Below are positions 1-8,240 of a stretch of 64,000 nucleotides of DNA, piece by piece. This DNA comes from a virus. Position 1 is the stretch's first letter; each line of letters opens with the position of its first letter. The stretch spans positions 1 to 64,000 of IMG/VR virus record IMGVR_UViG_3300005518_000017; one strand, given 5' to 3'. A program made the position numbers and the translations under genes. A model generated the notes under the pieces. It ran no database searches. It had not been told where the DNA came from and saw only the letters and a program-made list of their open reading frames with translations.

Positions 1-58
1 AATTTGCGGAATCTTCGCGTCCGCCTAACTTTTCGTTTAATTCTTTGAATGTTTTCAT
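1..58 (-). CDS. N-terminal fragment of an unknown gene cut by the window edge
   Basis: An ATG at 58..56 opens a minus-strand frame that stays open to base 1, giving 19 visible residues beginning MKTFKELNEKLGG. It lies directly downstream of a good sigma70-type promoter at 93..120, which makes a real gene likely. The function cannot be judged from this fragment. Confidence 0.6.
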   Translation of the reverse strand, partial: MKTFKELNEKLGGREDSAN

Positions 59-92
59 ATTTTCTGTTTACCGGATTTCCCGGATTTCAGAT

Positions 93-120
93 AATATAGC
101 ACAATGTTTAAACGAGTCAA
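93..120 (-). promoter_or_regulatory. sigma70-type promoter
   Basis: On the minus strand TTGACT (115..120) is followed after 16 bases by TATATT (93..98), a near-consensus host promoter. It drives the partial gene at 1..58, whose ATG starts 35 bases past the -10 box. It is of the host type, unlike the CACTAAT promoters elsewhere in the window. Confidence 0.65.
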
Positions 121-133
121 GTTTTATTTTAGA

Positions 134-157
134 CGGCGGAGTTATGACCCTCCGCCG
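134..157 (-). terminator. GC-rich hairpin between genes, possible weak terminator
   Basis: CGGCGGAG and CTCCGCCG form a perfect 8-base stem with an 8-base loop just after the stop of the gene at 178..1002. Minus-strand transcription would meet only a mixed A/T stretch afterwards, not a clean U-run, so termination is uncertain. Confidence 0.4.
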
Positions 158-177
158 AATTGGCCGAACAACCAATA

Positions 178-1002
178 TCAGGATTCTTTCAAAATACTGG
201 CCACAAGTTCCAACAATTCAGGAGTGGACTCCTGATTGCGAATCACGACCGGGACCCAATAAGTATTCTTATTTTGTTCTTCCGTTCGAGTGCTGACGGC
301 GACGGAGCACGACGGATAGCCCTTTCGCAGCCAGCCCATCTGCCGATTGGTGAAAAACACCCGCTTTGCCGCCTGCGTGTATTGCGTGCCTTTCATGGAC
401 CACATGGCGAGCGCGTATTTCTTCCCGTTCACCGGATAGATAAATACGGTGTCATCATCCGCACAGTGGGCGGGCCGTTCGATCAGAACCACGGCGTCGG
501 CCATGTATTCAAACCGCTTGATGCCGTCTTTTTCTTTCAACTTCCATTCATTGTAATCAAGTGTTCCTCCAGCCAGTCGGACGGCTTCCACAGTCTCGCA
601 TAGCATTCCTTTGCCGCCGCCTTGCACCTTTTCCACATACCGCGTAGGGCGAAAACCCAACACCGTAAGAATGAGCGGCGGCGTTCCCTGTTTGATCAAC
701 TCGTTGGATTTCTTGTTGTATATCGTGGGTTCGTAGATCACGAGATTTTGCCCGTGAATAATTGAACCGGGAGGAAAACTATCCTTCATGATCCCCACGT
801 TCTGCACAATATTGAGCCGAGGAAAAATGATTTCCGAAAACGTCGGCAGCTTATCGCCGAGCGCCAATCCCGTAGGCGCAGCGGGCGCCGAGGGGGGCAC
901 ATACTGTGCGAGACCCGTGTTCGGAGCGGTTTGAGTGACTGGCACGGACTCGACCGCTTCAGCGGGCGCGCTACCAGATTGAGGACCAAAGTTTACTTCC
1001 AT
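178..1002 (-). CDS. conserved-looking phage protein, possibly nucleic-acid metabolism
   Basis: A 274-residue soluble protein. The first 45 residues are rich in Pro, Ala, Ser and Val and look disordered. The rest is a compact mixed domain with no motif I can name. No signal peptide or membrane segment is visible. It starts at an ATG about 20 bases after a CACTAAA box. It is the last large gene of the leftward block that also holds a Cas4/DUF2800-like nuclease, an RNA ligase and an SF2 helicase. By position alone a single-strand DNA-binding or recombination accessory role is possible, because phages often place DUF2815-type binding proteins next to DUF2800 nucleases. That is inference only. Confidence 0.75.
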   Translation of the reverse strand: MEVNFGPQSGSAPAEAVESVPVTQTAPNTGLAQYVPPSAPAAPTGLALGDKLPTFSEIIFPRLNIVQNVGIMKDSFPPGSIIHGQNLVIYEPTIYNKKSNELIKQGTPPLILTVLGFRPTRYVEKVQGGGKGMLCETVEAVRLAGGTLDYNEWKLKEKDGIKRFEYMADAVVLIERPAHCADDDTVFIYPVNGKKYALAMWSMKGTQYTQAAKRVFFTNRQMGWLRKGYPSCSVAVSTRTEEQNKNTYWVPVVIRNQESTPELLELVASILKES

Positions 1003-1025
1003 ATATGCTTCTTTCTTTTTAGTGT

Positions 1026-1412
1026 TTAATGATTTGAGTTACCGTTTTGATTGTCGTGCGCTCCGTTATTCGTAGTGGAGCCGGTAGAACCAGCACTGGA
1101 TGCCGACGAGTCAGCAGAGGCAACGCCAGTTCCACCCGAAGTGTTGACCGAAGTTCGCGCCGGGCGAAGCACGAGCGAAGAACCAACCGCGCCGCCCGCA
1201 GAGACCACAGCGGAGCCGATGCCCGGCCCGTTCGCCGCAGAGATATAGTCAATTTTGCCGTCCGGGGTCTTCACGGCGATAACCGCAATGTTCGGACCAT
1301 CGAAGGACCGCTCGTGAATTGAGTAAAACTGGGTATCGCCGATTTTGCCGATGCGGTGAACATTGCTGACACAGCCAGTGAGTAGCAACAGAAGTGGAAT
1401 TGTGATTTTCAT
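1026..1412 (-). CDS. small phage lipoprotein
   Basis: 128 residues. The N-terminus is MKITIPLLLLLTGCVSN, a textbook lipoprotein signal peptide with a lipobox-like LLTGC, so processing would leave Cys14 as the lipidated first residue. A short globular part (about 15-80) is followed by a Ser/Gly/Asn/Thr-rich tail that is probably disordered. It should be anchored in a membrane facing the periplasm or exterior. Candidate roles are superinfection exclusion or an outer spanin, but there is no matching inner spanin next to it, so the function is open. Confidence 0.7.
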   Translation of the reverse strand: MKITIPLLLLLTGCVSNVHRIGKIGDTQFYSIHERSFDGPNIAVIAVKTPDGKIDYISAANGPGIGSAVVSAGGAVGSSLVLRPARTSVNTSGGTGVASADSSASSAGSTGSTTNNGAHDNQNGNSNH

Positions 1413-1419
1413 TTTTCGT

Positions 1420-1923
1420 TTAGTTTTTTATTTCAGGGAAATTAAGACGAGCAAATTCACCAAAAAGTTCTTTGGCTTTGCTATCATAAGCGCGCGCCGC
1501 TTCCTCGGCGTTATTAAAATAGCCTACGTGCGCGCTCTGACCGTTTAATTTAACGCGAGCCAACCATTTGCCAGCGCGGCTAGACCAAGAAACACCACTG
1601 AATCCCGATTTACTGTTGCGCCGGGTTCCTTGATTGGCCATATTTTGAATGTGCGTCACTGCGCGCAGGTTTGCGCGACGATTATTCAATTTGTTTCGAT
1701 CCCAATGATCTATCTCCAATCCGGCTTCTACTTTTCCAAAAATGTCGTGGTGAAGGTAACTTCTAGTCTGCCTTCGTCCCGGCGCTTGCACTGGAAAATT
1801 CCTAGCGGCATATCCACGTGTCGAATAATGATATTTAAAACCTCGCACTTTTTCAAAGTCCTCAAAATCAATTACGGCGGTTTTACCCTGCGACAGCGGA
1901 AGAAATACAATAGCTTCACTCAT
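1420..1923 (-). CDS. HNH-AP2 homing-type endonuclease
   Basis: 167 residues with the usual two-part architecture. An N-terminal beta-rich segment leads into an HNH nuclease core (HHDIFGKVEAGLEIDHWDRN, then NNRRANLRAVT at about 75-110). A C-terminal AP2 DNA-binding domain follows (FSGVSWSSRAGKWLARV at about 120-165), ending in the family tail KELFGEFARLNFP. The ATG overlaps the stop of the upstream nuclease gene (ATGA), so it is translationally coupled. Paralogues lie at 22048 and 30634 and a remnant at 59587. Such genes are typically selfish free-standing homing endonucleases. Confidence 0.9.
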   Translation of the reverse strand: MSEAIVFLPLSQGKTAVIDFEDFEKVRGFKYHYSTRGYAARNFPVQAPGRRQTRSYLHHDIFGKVEAGLEIDHWDRNKLNNRRANLRAVTHIQNMANQGTRRNSKSGFSGVSWSSRAGKWLARVKLNGQSAHVGYFNNAEEAARAYDSKAKELFGEFARLNFPEIKN

Positions 1924-3143
1924 GTTTCAGTTTCCTTGACTGGCACAGCTTTTAGGAACGGATATGCTGGTCCCTCAACAACGGCCCCGGCGTCGAGTAG
2001 TTGCTGGGCGAAGGTTTCGACAGCATTTTTTTTCTGCCCGCGCGGTGCCCGCTCAGAAATTAAATCCTCCAATTTTCCAAAACCGGGGGCATCTTGGAGC
2101 GCGGCATAGTCCTCGGCTTTTACGAAAAGTAAAGCTACTGATTTGAACTTAGCTTCATCAATTACCTCCCGCTTGCTGAAAGTTGAAATTTTGTAACCTT
2201 CGGGGGTCGGAGACACGCCGCGCAAAATTTGATCAGTAACTTGCCCTCGAACCGCCTTAGCCCATACTGCCATCACCGATGCTAATTCTAGCGCAAGTTT
2301 TGATTGCGCCGGATCACGGAGTGCGCCGGGAGTGGTATCTTCCGGGACGGCGAGCTTGTGAAATTTCGAGCCAACCTTCAACGCAAACTTCGCTACTGCG
2401 GGGCATCGTCCTAGGTTGGAACAAAATGCGCAGGTTGGATGTGTGGGATTGGCCGAAGAAAAATCATTCTGTTGTCTCGCTTCACGCGCGCGTGCTACGA
2501 CTGTAGTAACGCGAAGATAGAGGGCTGGAATTTGTTCGCGCGTGAACGTGGCGCTGGTAATAGCGCCGATTGTCGGAAGTTTGAACCAGACGGTGATGGT
2601 TTGCAACTCCGGGTATTTATAGAACAAGCCGAGCGCGTAGGCGATGCCCTGAAGATTTTTTTCAGCGCACTCTACTGACCATCGCCCGAATTTCCAGTCG
2701 AGCAGTTCCGCGTGATTCAGCGCGCTGCAAATCAAAACGTGATCCACATACCCGGCAGTAGTGGACTTGATCGTGTCCCATAGCAAACCGGTTTCGCCTT
2801 GATAAGCTTCCCGAAAAATGAGATCGTCAATTGGGAGGTATGCTTCCTTTAATTCATCAACCATATTGACTGCTTTTCCGATCAGGTCTTCCGGCAAATT
2901 TTTGGTCTCCAATTCGAGTTTGCGCCGGGCAATCAGATCAAGGCATTCGGCCACAGAAACAGCATCGTCGTCGCTCAACAAATCGTCGTCCTGCCCGGTC
3001 TCGACCGCCTTATGCGCACGCGTCCCGGCGATTGTCCGCTCATGCTGAACTTCATTCTGCCGGGACTGGAAGCAGGGGCAGCACTCTAACGAGGCCAGTG
3101 TGCTCGGCGAGTAAGGATGATGCTTTCGGGCTTCTTCGTTCAT
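1920..3143 (-). CDS. DUF2800 / Cas4-like PD-(D/E)XK nuclease
   Basis: 407 residues. The N-terminus has SPSTLASLECCPCFQSRQ and the C-terminal third has CAFCSNLGRCPAVAKF, the split cysteine pattern seen in Cas4/AddB-like Fe-S nucleases. Between them HAELLDWKFGRW supplies the D-x-K core of a PD-(D/E)XK site. This matches the phage DUF2800 family of exonucleases, thought to process DNA ends during recombination. It overlaps the RNA ligase gene upstream and the HNH-AP2 gene downstream by ATGA junctions, so the three are one translational unit. Confidence 0.8.
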   Translation of the reverse strand: MNEEARKHHPYSPSTLASLECCPCFQSRQNEVQHERTIAGTRAHKAVETGQDDDLLSDDDAVSVAECLDLIARRKLELETKNLPEDLIGKAVNMVDELKEAYLPIDDLIFREAYQGETGLLWDTIKSTTAGYVDHVLICSALNHAELLDWKFGRWSVECAEKNLQGIAYALGLFYKYPELQTITVWFKLPTIGAITSATFTREQIPALYLRVTTVVARAREARQQNDFSSANPTHPTCAFCSNLGRCPAVAKFALKVGSKFHKLAVPEDTTPGALRDPAQSKLALELASVMAVWAKAVRGQVTDQILRGVSPTPEGYKISTFSKREVIDEAKFKSVALLFVKAEDYAALQDAPGFGKLEDLISERAPRGQKKNAVETFAQQLLDAGAVVEGPAYPFLKAVPVKETET

Positions 3144-3796
3144 GTGATGTTTTCAAAATTTCTCGCACCGTTACTACAAGCGAATTCTTTAATGACGCAA
3201 GCAATTTGTTCTTTAATTGCTGTTGCCATTTTTGGCTGTCCATCATTTTCGAGTGTCATTTTGAAAAGCGTCTTCGCGGCGGTGTGATAAATCACGACGC
3301 CTTCTGGTTGCATAAATCCGGGAGCCGCCTTGCTGCCAAACTTTCCAAGTTCAAACAAGGCGCGAGAAATCTCATAAGCCAAGAAAGCTCCGGCATAGAG
3401 CACTGGAACAACCGAGCAACACGCGGATGGGACTTCCAGTGTGCTCCATCGGTGAGTATTGAAAAGTGAAAATCTACGCTCTCTCTGCCCATAACCACGT
3501 TGAATGCCTTGGCCCCACCACTCGCCGAAATGCCGACCGGGACCGAGCTTTAGAAGCTCCGTCTTGTTGCCTTCAACCCACCGAGCGAAACCAAAATTAT
3601 CATTCTGTGGAGTCAGATACCGGCTTCTGGAGCCAGCGATAATTTCTCCGCAGTCCCCGATAAAAATCTGCGCGTTCGTTCCGTCGATTTTTTCGGTAAT
3701 CACAATATCCCGATTGAGCCGGGCTATTTTTGGAAATTCCCTGAATTCTTCGACGACGGGAATACTAATATCAGAAAATTCTGGTAATGGATTCAT
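3140..3796 (-). CDS. RNA ligase (Rnl2-like nucleotidyltransferase)
   Basis: Covalent nucleotidyltransferase motifs are present in order: motif I EKIDGTN with the adenylated lysine at about residue 36, a motif III-like stretch FGEWWGQG, motif IV PEGVVIY, and a basic motif V-like FKM. Length is 218 residues from the chosen ATG at 3796. An alternative ATG at 3877 adds 27 low-quality residues and would overlap the next gene upstream by 37 bases, so I prefer the internal start. Phage enzymes of this type seal nicked RNA such as damaged tRNA. No polynucleotide kinase partner is visible here, which leaves the substrate open. Confidence 0.85.
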   Translation of the reverse strand: MNPLPEFSDISIPVVEEFREFPKIARLNRDIVITEKIDGTNAQIFIGDCGEIIAGSRSRYLTPQNDNFGFARWVEGNKTELLKLGPGRHFGEWWGQGIQRGYGQRERRFSLFNTHRWSTLEVPSACCSVVPVLYAGAFLAYEISRALFELGKFGSKAAPGFMQPEGVVIYHTAAKTLFKMTLENDGQPKMATAIKEQIACVIKEFACSNGARNFENIT

Positions 3797-3840
3797 TAAC
3801 GCCGAGATTATCACACCTCGCGAGATCGCCCAACAACAAT

Positions 3841-4302
3841 TTAAGTAATTTCGACTTTTTTGATGCTGTAAGGCCACGGATATTTTTTCATGCGCTCGCG
3901 GGCCCCTCGTGCCGATTTAATAGCGTGACAATTTGAGCATAAAACATCACATTTTTCTAATTCGAGAGCTATATTCTCCCAACGCCCGCCTTTTCTCGTC
4001 GAAATTGAAAATTTCTTTTGACCCCTAACGTGATCAAAAGCCAGAGCATCGGGGTGCGTTTTATACCCACAAATTTTGCATCCCAATTCCAATTTTAATT
4101 TTTTAAGCCGCTCATTATTTTCTTGAAAAAACTCGGCTCTAGTTTTACGCACGTATTCTGGGTCCGGAGTTCGCGCCTTAAACTCCCGATGGTATTTCTT
4201 CGACGCGGCATAACATTCTTCGCAACGGCACCCGTGTTGATACCTAGTTCTCGTGCCATGAAGTGATTTAGTCCCAGTGGGATTGCGAACTGGCGGGCGC
4301 AT
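3841..4302 (-). CDS. HNH endonuclease with N-terminal zinc-finger-like segment
   Basis: 153 residues. An N-terminal segment (HGTRTRYQHGCRCEECYAA) resembles short Cys-rich DNA-binding elements found in phage HNH proteins. A linker and a classic HNH/McrA-type core follow: CKICGYKTHPDALAFDHV, then CDVLCSNCHAIKS, with two CxxC zinc pairs and the catalytic DH pair. It sits alone between the RNA ligase and a small basic protein. A free-standing homing endonuclease is the likeliest role; a packaging-associated HNH is less likely because the terminase is 20 kb away. Confidence 0.85.
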   Translation of the reverse strand: MRPPVRNPTGTKSLHGTRTRYQHGCRCEECYAASKKYHREFKARTPDPEYVRKTRAEFFQENNERLKKLKLELGCKICGYKTHPDALAFDHVRGQKKFSISTRKGGRWENIALELEKCDVLCSNCHAIKSARGARERMKKYPWPYSIKKVEIT

Positions 4303-4303
4303 T

Positions 4304-4507
4304 CTAATACCGCTTCATGATCGCTTTGTGAAACTGTGCGCGGTGACTGGAAGATGACCTAGGCTTGAAATTCGGATTGTGCTCGATGGCGTTGAGAAGC
4401 CGCTCCTGTGCCTTGGCTTTCGCCTTGGTGGTATGCTTAGCTTTTACGCCGTTGGGAGTGGAGACCTTGTAAGAACCGCCTTTGTTTTTACGAATGGATA
4501 CCGGCAT
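4304..4507 (-). CDS. small basic protein
   Basis: 67 residues, very rich in Lys and Arg (IRKNKGGSYKVSTPNGVKAK, then repeated KAKAKAQ), so nucleic-acid binding is plausible. It has its own promoter of the phage TTGAC/CACTAAT class at 4516..4545, overlapping the end of the helicase gene. I do not recognise a family with certainty. Confidence 0.7.
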   Translation of the reverse strand: MPVSIRKNKGGSYKVSTPNGVKAKHTTKAKAKAQERLLNAIEHNPNFKPRSSSSHRAQFHKAIMKRY

Positions 4508-4515
4508 GGTATTTT

Positions 4516-4545
4516 ATTAGTGCGCTGATTCACTTATTGAGTCAA
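4516..4545 (-). promoter_or_regulatory. phage-class promoter, TTGACT-N17-CACTAAT
   Basis: On the minus strand TTGACT (4540..4545), exactly 17 bases, then CACTAAT (4516..4522); the ATG of the small basic gene starts at 4507. The element overlaps the last codons of the helicase gene. It is one of the best matches to the recurring promoter class described in the findings. Confidence 0.65.
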
Positions 4546-5974
4546 CTACGAAATCGCCATCATTGAGACAATCCAAATTGTTCAACTTCAGGTCGAGCGC
4601 ACGTTTAATCTTTTCCTCGATTGTTCCCGCCGCGAGCAATACTCGATAGTGCGCTACACTTTTTCCGCCGTCACGATGCAACCGTCCAAGGTCCTGTTTA
4701 AACGATACTGCACTGTGGGTGGGCATGATCAATCCCATTCGCGGATGCGCCCCATCTAAATCTTGAAGGCTTACGCATATCCCTCCGGCTTCGGAATTGG
4801 CCAAGATTAGCCGGATATCATTTCGTTGAAAGCTATCAATCACCGCGTCTCGATTTCTAACTCCCTCCGGCGAACCGTCAATGATTGCTTGACAGTTCAG
4901 CCGCTTGGACAATTCTTCTATCGTCTGCCGGTAATTCACGAAAACCACTACGCTAAAACCTTTTTCGATATAGTCCGAAGCCAATTCCACGGCAATCGGC
5001 ACTTTCAGTAATTCGATTTTCTGCCGCGCGCGGAGAATGGTAGTCACGGCCAGCCCAGAATCATTTTCGCTTCGCTTGTCCAGCACCGTTAATGCTTCAC
5101 TCATTTCGGCGTAGAGCCGGTCAATTTGACCCGCGCCATCGTCGAGGTCGTAAAGTTTTGCTTGGATTTCCCGTTTTGGGAAACCGGGGATATCTTCGCA
5201 TCGCACTCGCACGCCACGCGCCGGTATGATGCTTTCATTGATCTGCCGCATTACCGCATTCTGTTTATCCTTACCGACCATCCACCGGAATCCCGGACCG
5301 GCGGGGTCTTTGCGGCATCCGTAGCGCCTAGCCCATGCGTAGAATGAGCTACCGCCGCTGTGAAGATCGAGCACATAGCCAAGAGCCGACATTTGCAGCG
5401 GAGAACATGCTGCGGTTGCAGAAAGACCGAGAATTTTACGACCTTTTGCTGCTTCCAGCATCCGCGCGTTCAAAGAACCGATGCCCCCGCAGCGGTGAAC
5501 CTCGTCAAAAATGATTAGCTTCGCGCCGGGATGAAAATGAAACTTACCGTAATTCCATTTTCGTTTTTTGATTATGACGCAATGCGCGCCAATGGGAGAG
5601 CAATAGCACGGCTGAAACTTCTCGAAGTCCACTTGTCTCTGACAGCACTGGCACACGAAAAATTCTTCTCGCTCGAATCCGGGCGGGGGCGAGTTATCCC
5701 ACCAACCGAAAGGGGTCCTGCCAGTGCGAAGTTTTTCGTATCCGATTACTGTAAAAGAATCGTTGAAATGCGCGGCGGCTCGAAGCCACGAAGACCGGGC
5801 GATTTTAGGTGAGACAACTAGCGTTCCGACGTTTAGCCGTTTCGCCACTGCGGCAGCGACGTAGGTCTTGCCCGTGCCGGTGTCGGAGAGATCAAAGGCC
5901 GAGCCAAAAGCGGTTAGCGTCGAGACCAGTTTTTCAACCGGAACAAGCTGATGTGGCCTAAGCAGGTTTTTCAA
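4517..5974 (-). CDS. SF2 (SNF2/DEAD-like) DNA helicase
   Basis: 485 residues. Motif I DTGTGKT (31-37), motif II DEVH (157-160), motif III SAT (185-187) and a C-terminal RecA-like lobe ending in the motif VI-like QDLGRLHRDG make a complete superfamily 2 ATPase. An insert at about 108-132 carries six cysteines (CQCC, then CYC and HC), probably a zinc finger. The start is a TTG immediately after the TGA of the upstream gene; no better ATG exists before motif I. Phage helicases of this class act in replication initiation or recombination. Confidence 0.88.
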   Translation of the reverse strand: MKNLLRPHQLVPVEKLVSTLTAFGSAFDLSDTGTGKTYVAAAVAKRLNVGTLVVSPKIARSSWLRAAAHFNDSFTVIGYEKLRTGRTPFGWWDNSPPPGFEREEFFVCQCCQRQVDFEKFQPCYCSPIGAHCVIIKKRKWNYGKFHFHPGAKLIIFDEVHRCGGIGSLNARMLEAAKGRKILGLSATAACSPLQMSALGYVLDLHSGGSSFYAWARRYGCRKDPAGPGFRWMVGKDKQNAVMRQINESIIPARGVRVRCEDIPGFPKREIQAKLYDLDDGAGQIDRLYAEMSEALTVLDKRSENDSGLAVTTILRARQKIELLKVPIAVELASDYIEKGFSVVVFVNYRQTIEELSKRLNCQAIIDGSPEGVRNRDAVIDSFQRNDIRLILANSEAGGICVSLQDLDGAHPRMGLIMPTHSAVSFKQDLGRLHRDGGKSVAHYRVLLAAGTIEEKIKRALDLKLNNLDCLNDGDFVVDSISESAH

Positions 5975-6268
5975 TCACATCCAATTTGGCCGGACACCCG
6001 GAGGGAGCGGCACTCGCACTGGAGTATGTCGAATTTCAGCATTGTCGAGCGCGCAGTAGAAATTCTCAACGGTCCCGTATCCCGAATATTCCATGCGAAA
6101 TGACTCTACTGTTGCCTCTGGAATTTGTTCTCGTGGTAGGTGAATGATTACATCCCAAAAAAAAGGTTGCCTTCGCCATTGTGATACCGGGCGCGTCAGT
6201 AACAGCCACGCGGCAAACAGACCGAAAATGCTAGTGTCGAGGAATCGCGGGACGTTTTTCAATTGCAT
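5975..6268 (-). CDS. unknown protein, possible membrane segment
   Basis: 97 residues from the ATG at 6268 (MQLKNVPRFLD). A longer reading from 6334 overlaps the HD gene by over 100 bases and is less likely. Residues about 13-24 (IFGLFAAWLLL) are hydrophobic and could anchor it. The C-terminus is Pro/Arg rich. It overlaps the HD-hydrolase gene by 38 bases and abuts the helicase start. Confidence 0.6.
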   Translation of the reverse strand: MQLKNVPRFLDTSIFGLFAAWLLLTRPVSQWRRQPFFWDVIIHLPREQIPEATVESFRMEYSGYGTVENFYCALDNAEIRHTPVRVPLPPGVRPNWM

Positions 6269-6791
6269 CTTTCTCACATTTCTTACGCAGCCAATCATAC
6301 CACTGTGCATCTGAATCGAATACCCGGCCTCCATTCGCTGCGGCTTCTCGATACTCTTTCAATTCCCCGGAAAGCCGGGCGCGAAAGATATAGAACCACG
6401 GAGGATCGAATGCTGGCGACATCTTGTCGGCCCAGCAAAGCTGAGAGGGTTGTTCTCGTTCTTTTGCGGATAAGTATCGGCTATGATATCGAACCAACTC
6501 GAATAAATCAATGGCGCGACATACTCGTTTAACCTGACTTTCTCCGAATAATCGACTCCATTTGATGGATATCTTTGCGATCAACTGTGCGCCAAAAATC
6601 GGGTGTCGTTCGCCCTTTTCATCGTCCATTTTTTCGCAGCCCCAGTAGCCCCAATCATGAACCAGAATCGCGATCCAATCCCAGCCGCGCGGCCACTTGC
6701 CATAGAGCCGCCGCCATCCGCGCGCGACAGTAATCGGATGCCAGAAAAATTGATGGACTCCAAAAAGTAAGGATTTAGTCCCGGTTGTCAT
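6231..6791 (-). CDS. HD-domain phosphohydrolase
   Basis: 186 residues from the ATG at 6791, chosen because it overlaps the upstream stop by only 17 bases and starts just before the domain. The HD metal ligands appear in order: H18 (WHPIT), H45-D46 (LVHDWGY), H63 (ERHPIFG), H103 (RYHSR) and D122 (WADKMSP). Such phage enzymes hydrolyse nucleotides or nucleotide signals. Neighbours include a dNMP-kinase-like gene and a Nudix hydrolase, so nucleotide-pool remodelling is plausible. Clearance of cyclic-nucleotide defence signals cannot be excluded. Confidence 0.75.
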   Translation of the reverse strand: MTTGTKSLLFGVHQFFWHPITVARGWRRLYGKWPRGWDWIAILVHDWGYWGCEKMDDEKGERHPIFGAQLIAKISIKWSRLFGESQVKRVCRAIDLFELVRYHSRYLSAKEREQPSQLCWADKMSPAFDPPWFYIFRARLSGELKEYREAAANGGRVFDSDAQWYDWLRKKCEKDAIEKRPAIPRH

Positions 6792-7206
6792 ACTCCAGCA
6801 GCCGGAATCCCCATCTAATAATTGAGTCTTTGAACCGGGTTTCTTCGATCCGTCGTGGGATTTGATTTCCACTATCAACGAGCCAGCCATTTTCCACGAT
6901 GACATAATGACCCGGACCGTCGTCCACGACAAAAAGTAGCCATTCCTCCGGGTGATTACGGGAATATTCTAACACAAGCTTGGCAGAGTAAGCGAAAAAA
7001 TAAATCATGTCAAACTCGATGCCGAATCCAGCGCAGACATCTCGCAAGAACTCCCAAGGAACGCCGAGGGCTGGGTCCGCCCGGCGTTTCGCCAGTTCGG
7101 CGTTACACCATGATACCGGCTTGCCGGTAATTGACGACAGCACCGCAGGTCCACACCAGAGTTTCTGGCCGGGACAATCGTTATTTACGGGAGACAGCTT
7201 TAGCAT
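6775..7206 (-). CDS. C39-like / papain-fold cysteine peptidase domain protein
   Basis: 143 residues without a signal peptide. WCGPAVLSSITG (Cys18), GHYVIVENG (His99) and LVDSG (Asp110) give the Cys-His-Asp order of C39-like thiol proteases. It starts in a TAATG overlap with the dNMP-kinase-like gene, so the two are coupled. It would act in the cytoplasm. The target is unknown. Confidence 0.65.
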   Translation of the reverse strand: MLKLSPVNNDCPGQKLWCGPAVLSSITGKPVSWCNAELAKRRADPALGVPWEFLRDVCAGFGIEFDMIYFFAYSAKLVLEYSRNHPEEWLLFVVDDGPGHYVIVENGWLVDSGNQIPRRIEETRFKDSIIRWGFRLLEYDNRD

Positions 7207-8198
7207 TAGATCACAATTGCGGGGGCGGAACCGGGGGCAGCGACTCCGCCGCCGATTGCCGACAAAAATTCGGCTACGGTATAAAGCCGGGGCGACGGCG
7301 GTGGTTTACTGCTATTCCAAATTACGTTTAGCTTCGACCCAGTTCTCTGCGCAGAAATTTTTCGAGTCACATCAGCGTCGATTGCTGCCGCCAGTTTTTC
7401 AGAATAATCGCTGACTACCGGCGATTTGGAATCCAGCCCGTCTTTCTTTAGCCGTAACGCCCATTCGTCTGATGTCGTCAAGACGTGATAGTGACGAAAA
7501 CCAAATTCTTGCATCCGTTTAAACTCATGCTCGAATCGGACGCTGGTAGTAGCGACGCGTGCGTCTGGTGTATCTGCGAGAAACGCTTCCATGCGCATAA
7601 TCACCGCGTCGAGCCAAATATTGTCATCGTAGCCGAAGGCATCCCAATTGACTTTAAAGTCTTTGATTTCCGAGTGCCGCCCGCCGAACCCGGAAGCCGC
7701 GTGTTCCCGGACGAGATTCACAAAATTCGCGCGCTCGATTGACACTGGATACTGTTCGTTGATCACCCCTCGGCCAAGCTGTCCGCATTGTTGAAGAAAT
7801 TTGCGCGCGCCGTGCTTGTCTTTGTCTTCGACGCCGAAAAAATATTTCAACAGAAAGTAAAGCGGCTCGGAGAATCCGAAAATCTTTGCGCCGGTGAGTC
7901 CTGCCACGTGATCTTTACCAGCCTTAAGACGACCGGTATAAAAAACCTTGGCGCCATCGATTGCCTTCGAGGACGGTTTGGCCGCTTCTGGCGGGGCAAC
8001 TGGGGTGCTGTGTTTTTTTTCGATGGCGTTTACTCCTGCCACGAGAGATTCTACGCGCGCGCCGGTGATTTCAGGATTATTCAAGAAACCCACAAGGTCT
8101 CGCATCACGGCGGCGTCATTGCCGCGCGCGGCGGGGTCTAGCGGCCTTTTTAAAGTTGTGACGAGTAGGTCTTTGGTGTTTTCAATATTTTCGGGCAT
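7206..8198 (-). CDS. deoxynucleoside-monophosphate-kinase-like P-loop protein
   Basis: 330 residues. After about 80 Pro/Ala-rich residues comes YTGRLKAGKDHVA (P-loop 89-96), followed by KIFGFSEPLYFLLKYFFG. This layout is typical of phage dNMP kinases (G-x4-G-K-D, then a FxFxxPL lid region). Conserved Asp/Arg-rich helices and a final AEFLSAIGGG segment follow. The codons for that last segment (7244..7278) are duplicated as 35 identical bases in the repeat region at 15133. A CACTATT element ends just before the ATG. Confidence 0.72.
   Translation of the reverse strand: MPENIENTKDLLVTTLKRPLDPAARGNDAAVMRDLVGFLNNPEITGARVESLVAGVNAIEKKHSTPVAPPEAAKPSSKAIDGAKVFYTGRLKAGKDHVAGLTGAKIFGFSEPLYFLLKYFFGVEDKDKHGARKFLQQCGQLGRGVINEQYPVSIERANFVNLVREHAASGFGGRHSEIKDFKVNWDAFGYDDNIWLDAVIMRMEAFLADTPDARVATTSVRFEHEFKRMQEFGFRHYHVLTTSDEWALRLKKDGLDSKSPVVSDYSEKLAAAIDADVTRKISAQRTGSKLNVIWNSSKPPPSPRLYTVAEFLSAIGGGVAAPGSAPAIVI
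7244..7278. repeat. 35-bp sequence shared with 15133..15167 (inverted)
   Basis: These 35 bases at the 3' end of the kinase-like gene recur, reverse-complemented and without mismatch, in the non-coding divergence region. Here they are coding (part of AEFLSAIGGG). Confidence 0.85.
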
Positions 8199-8202
8199 AT
8201 TT

Positions 8203-8233
8203 AATAGTGTGTTAATGAGGGCGAGAAAAACGA
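8203..8233 (-). promoter_or_regulatory. putative phage promoter, TCGTTT-N18-CACTATT
   Basis: CACTATT on the minus strand (8203..8209) ends 4 bases before the ATG at 8198. A TTGTTT-like hexamer (TCGTTT, 8228..8233) lies 18 bases upstream. The same arrangement precedes the genes at 23728 and 29000. Confidence 0.45.
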
Positions 8234-8240
8234 AATTTTT

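Noticed and set aside
160-603. 147-residue plus-strand frame opposite the gene at 178..1002
   Set aside because: It is antisense to a well-formed minus-strand gene with an ATG, upstream promoter-like box and sensible composition; the plus frame has none of these.
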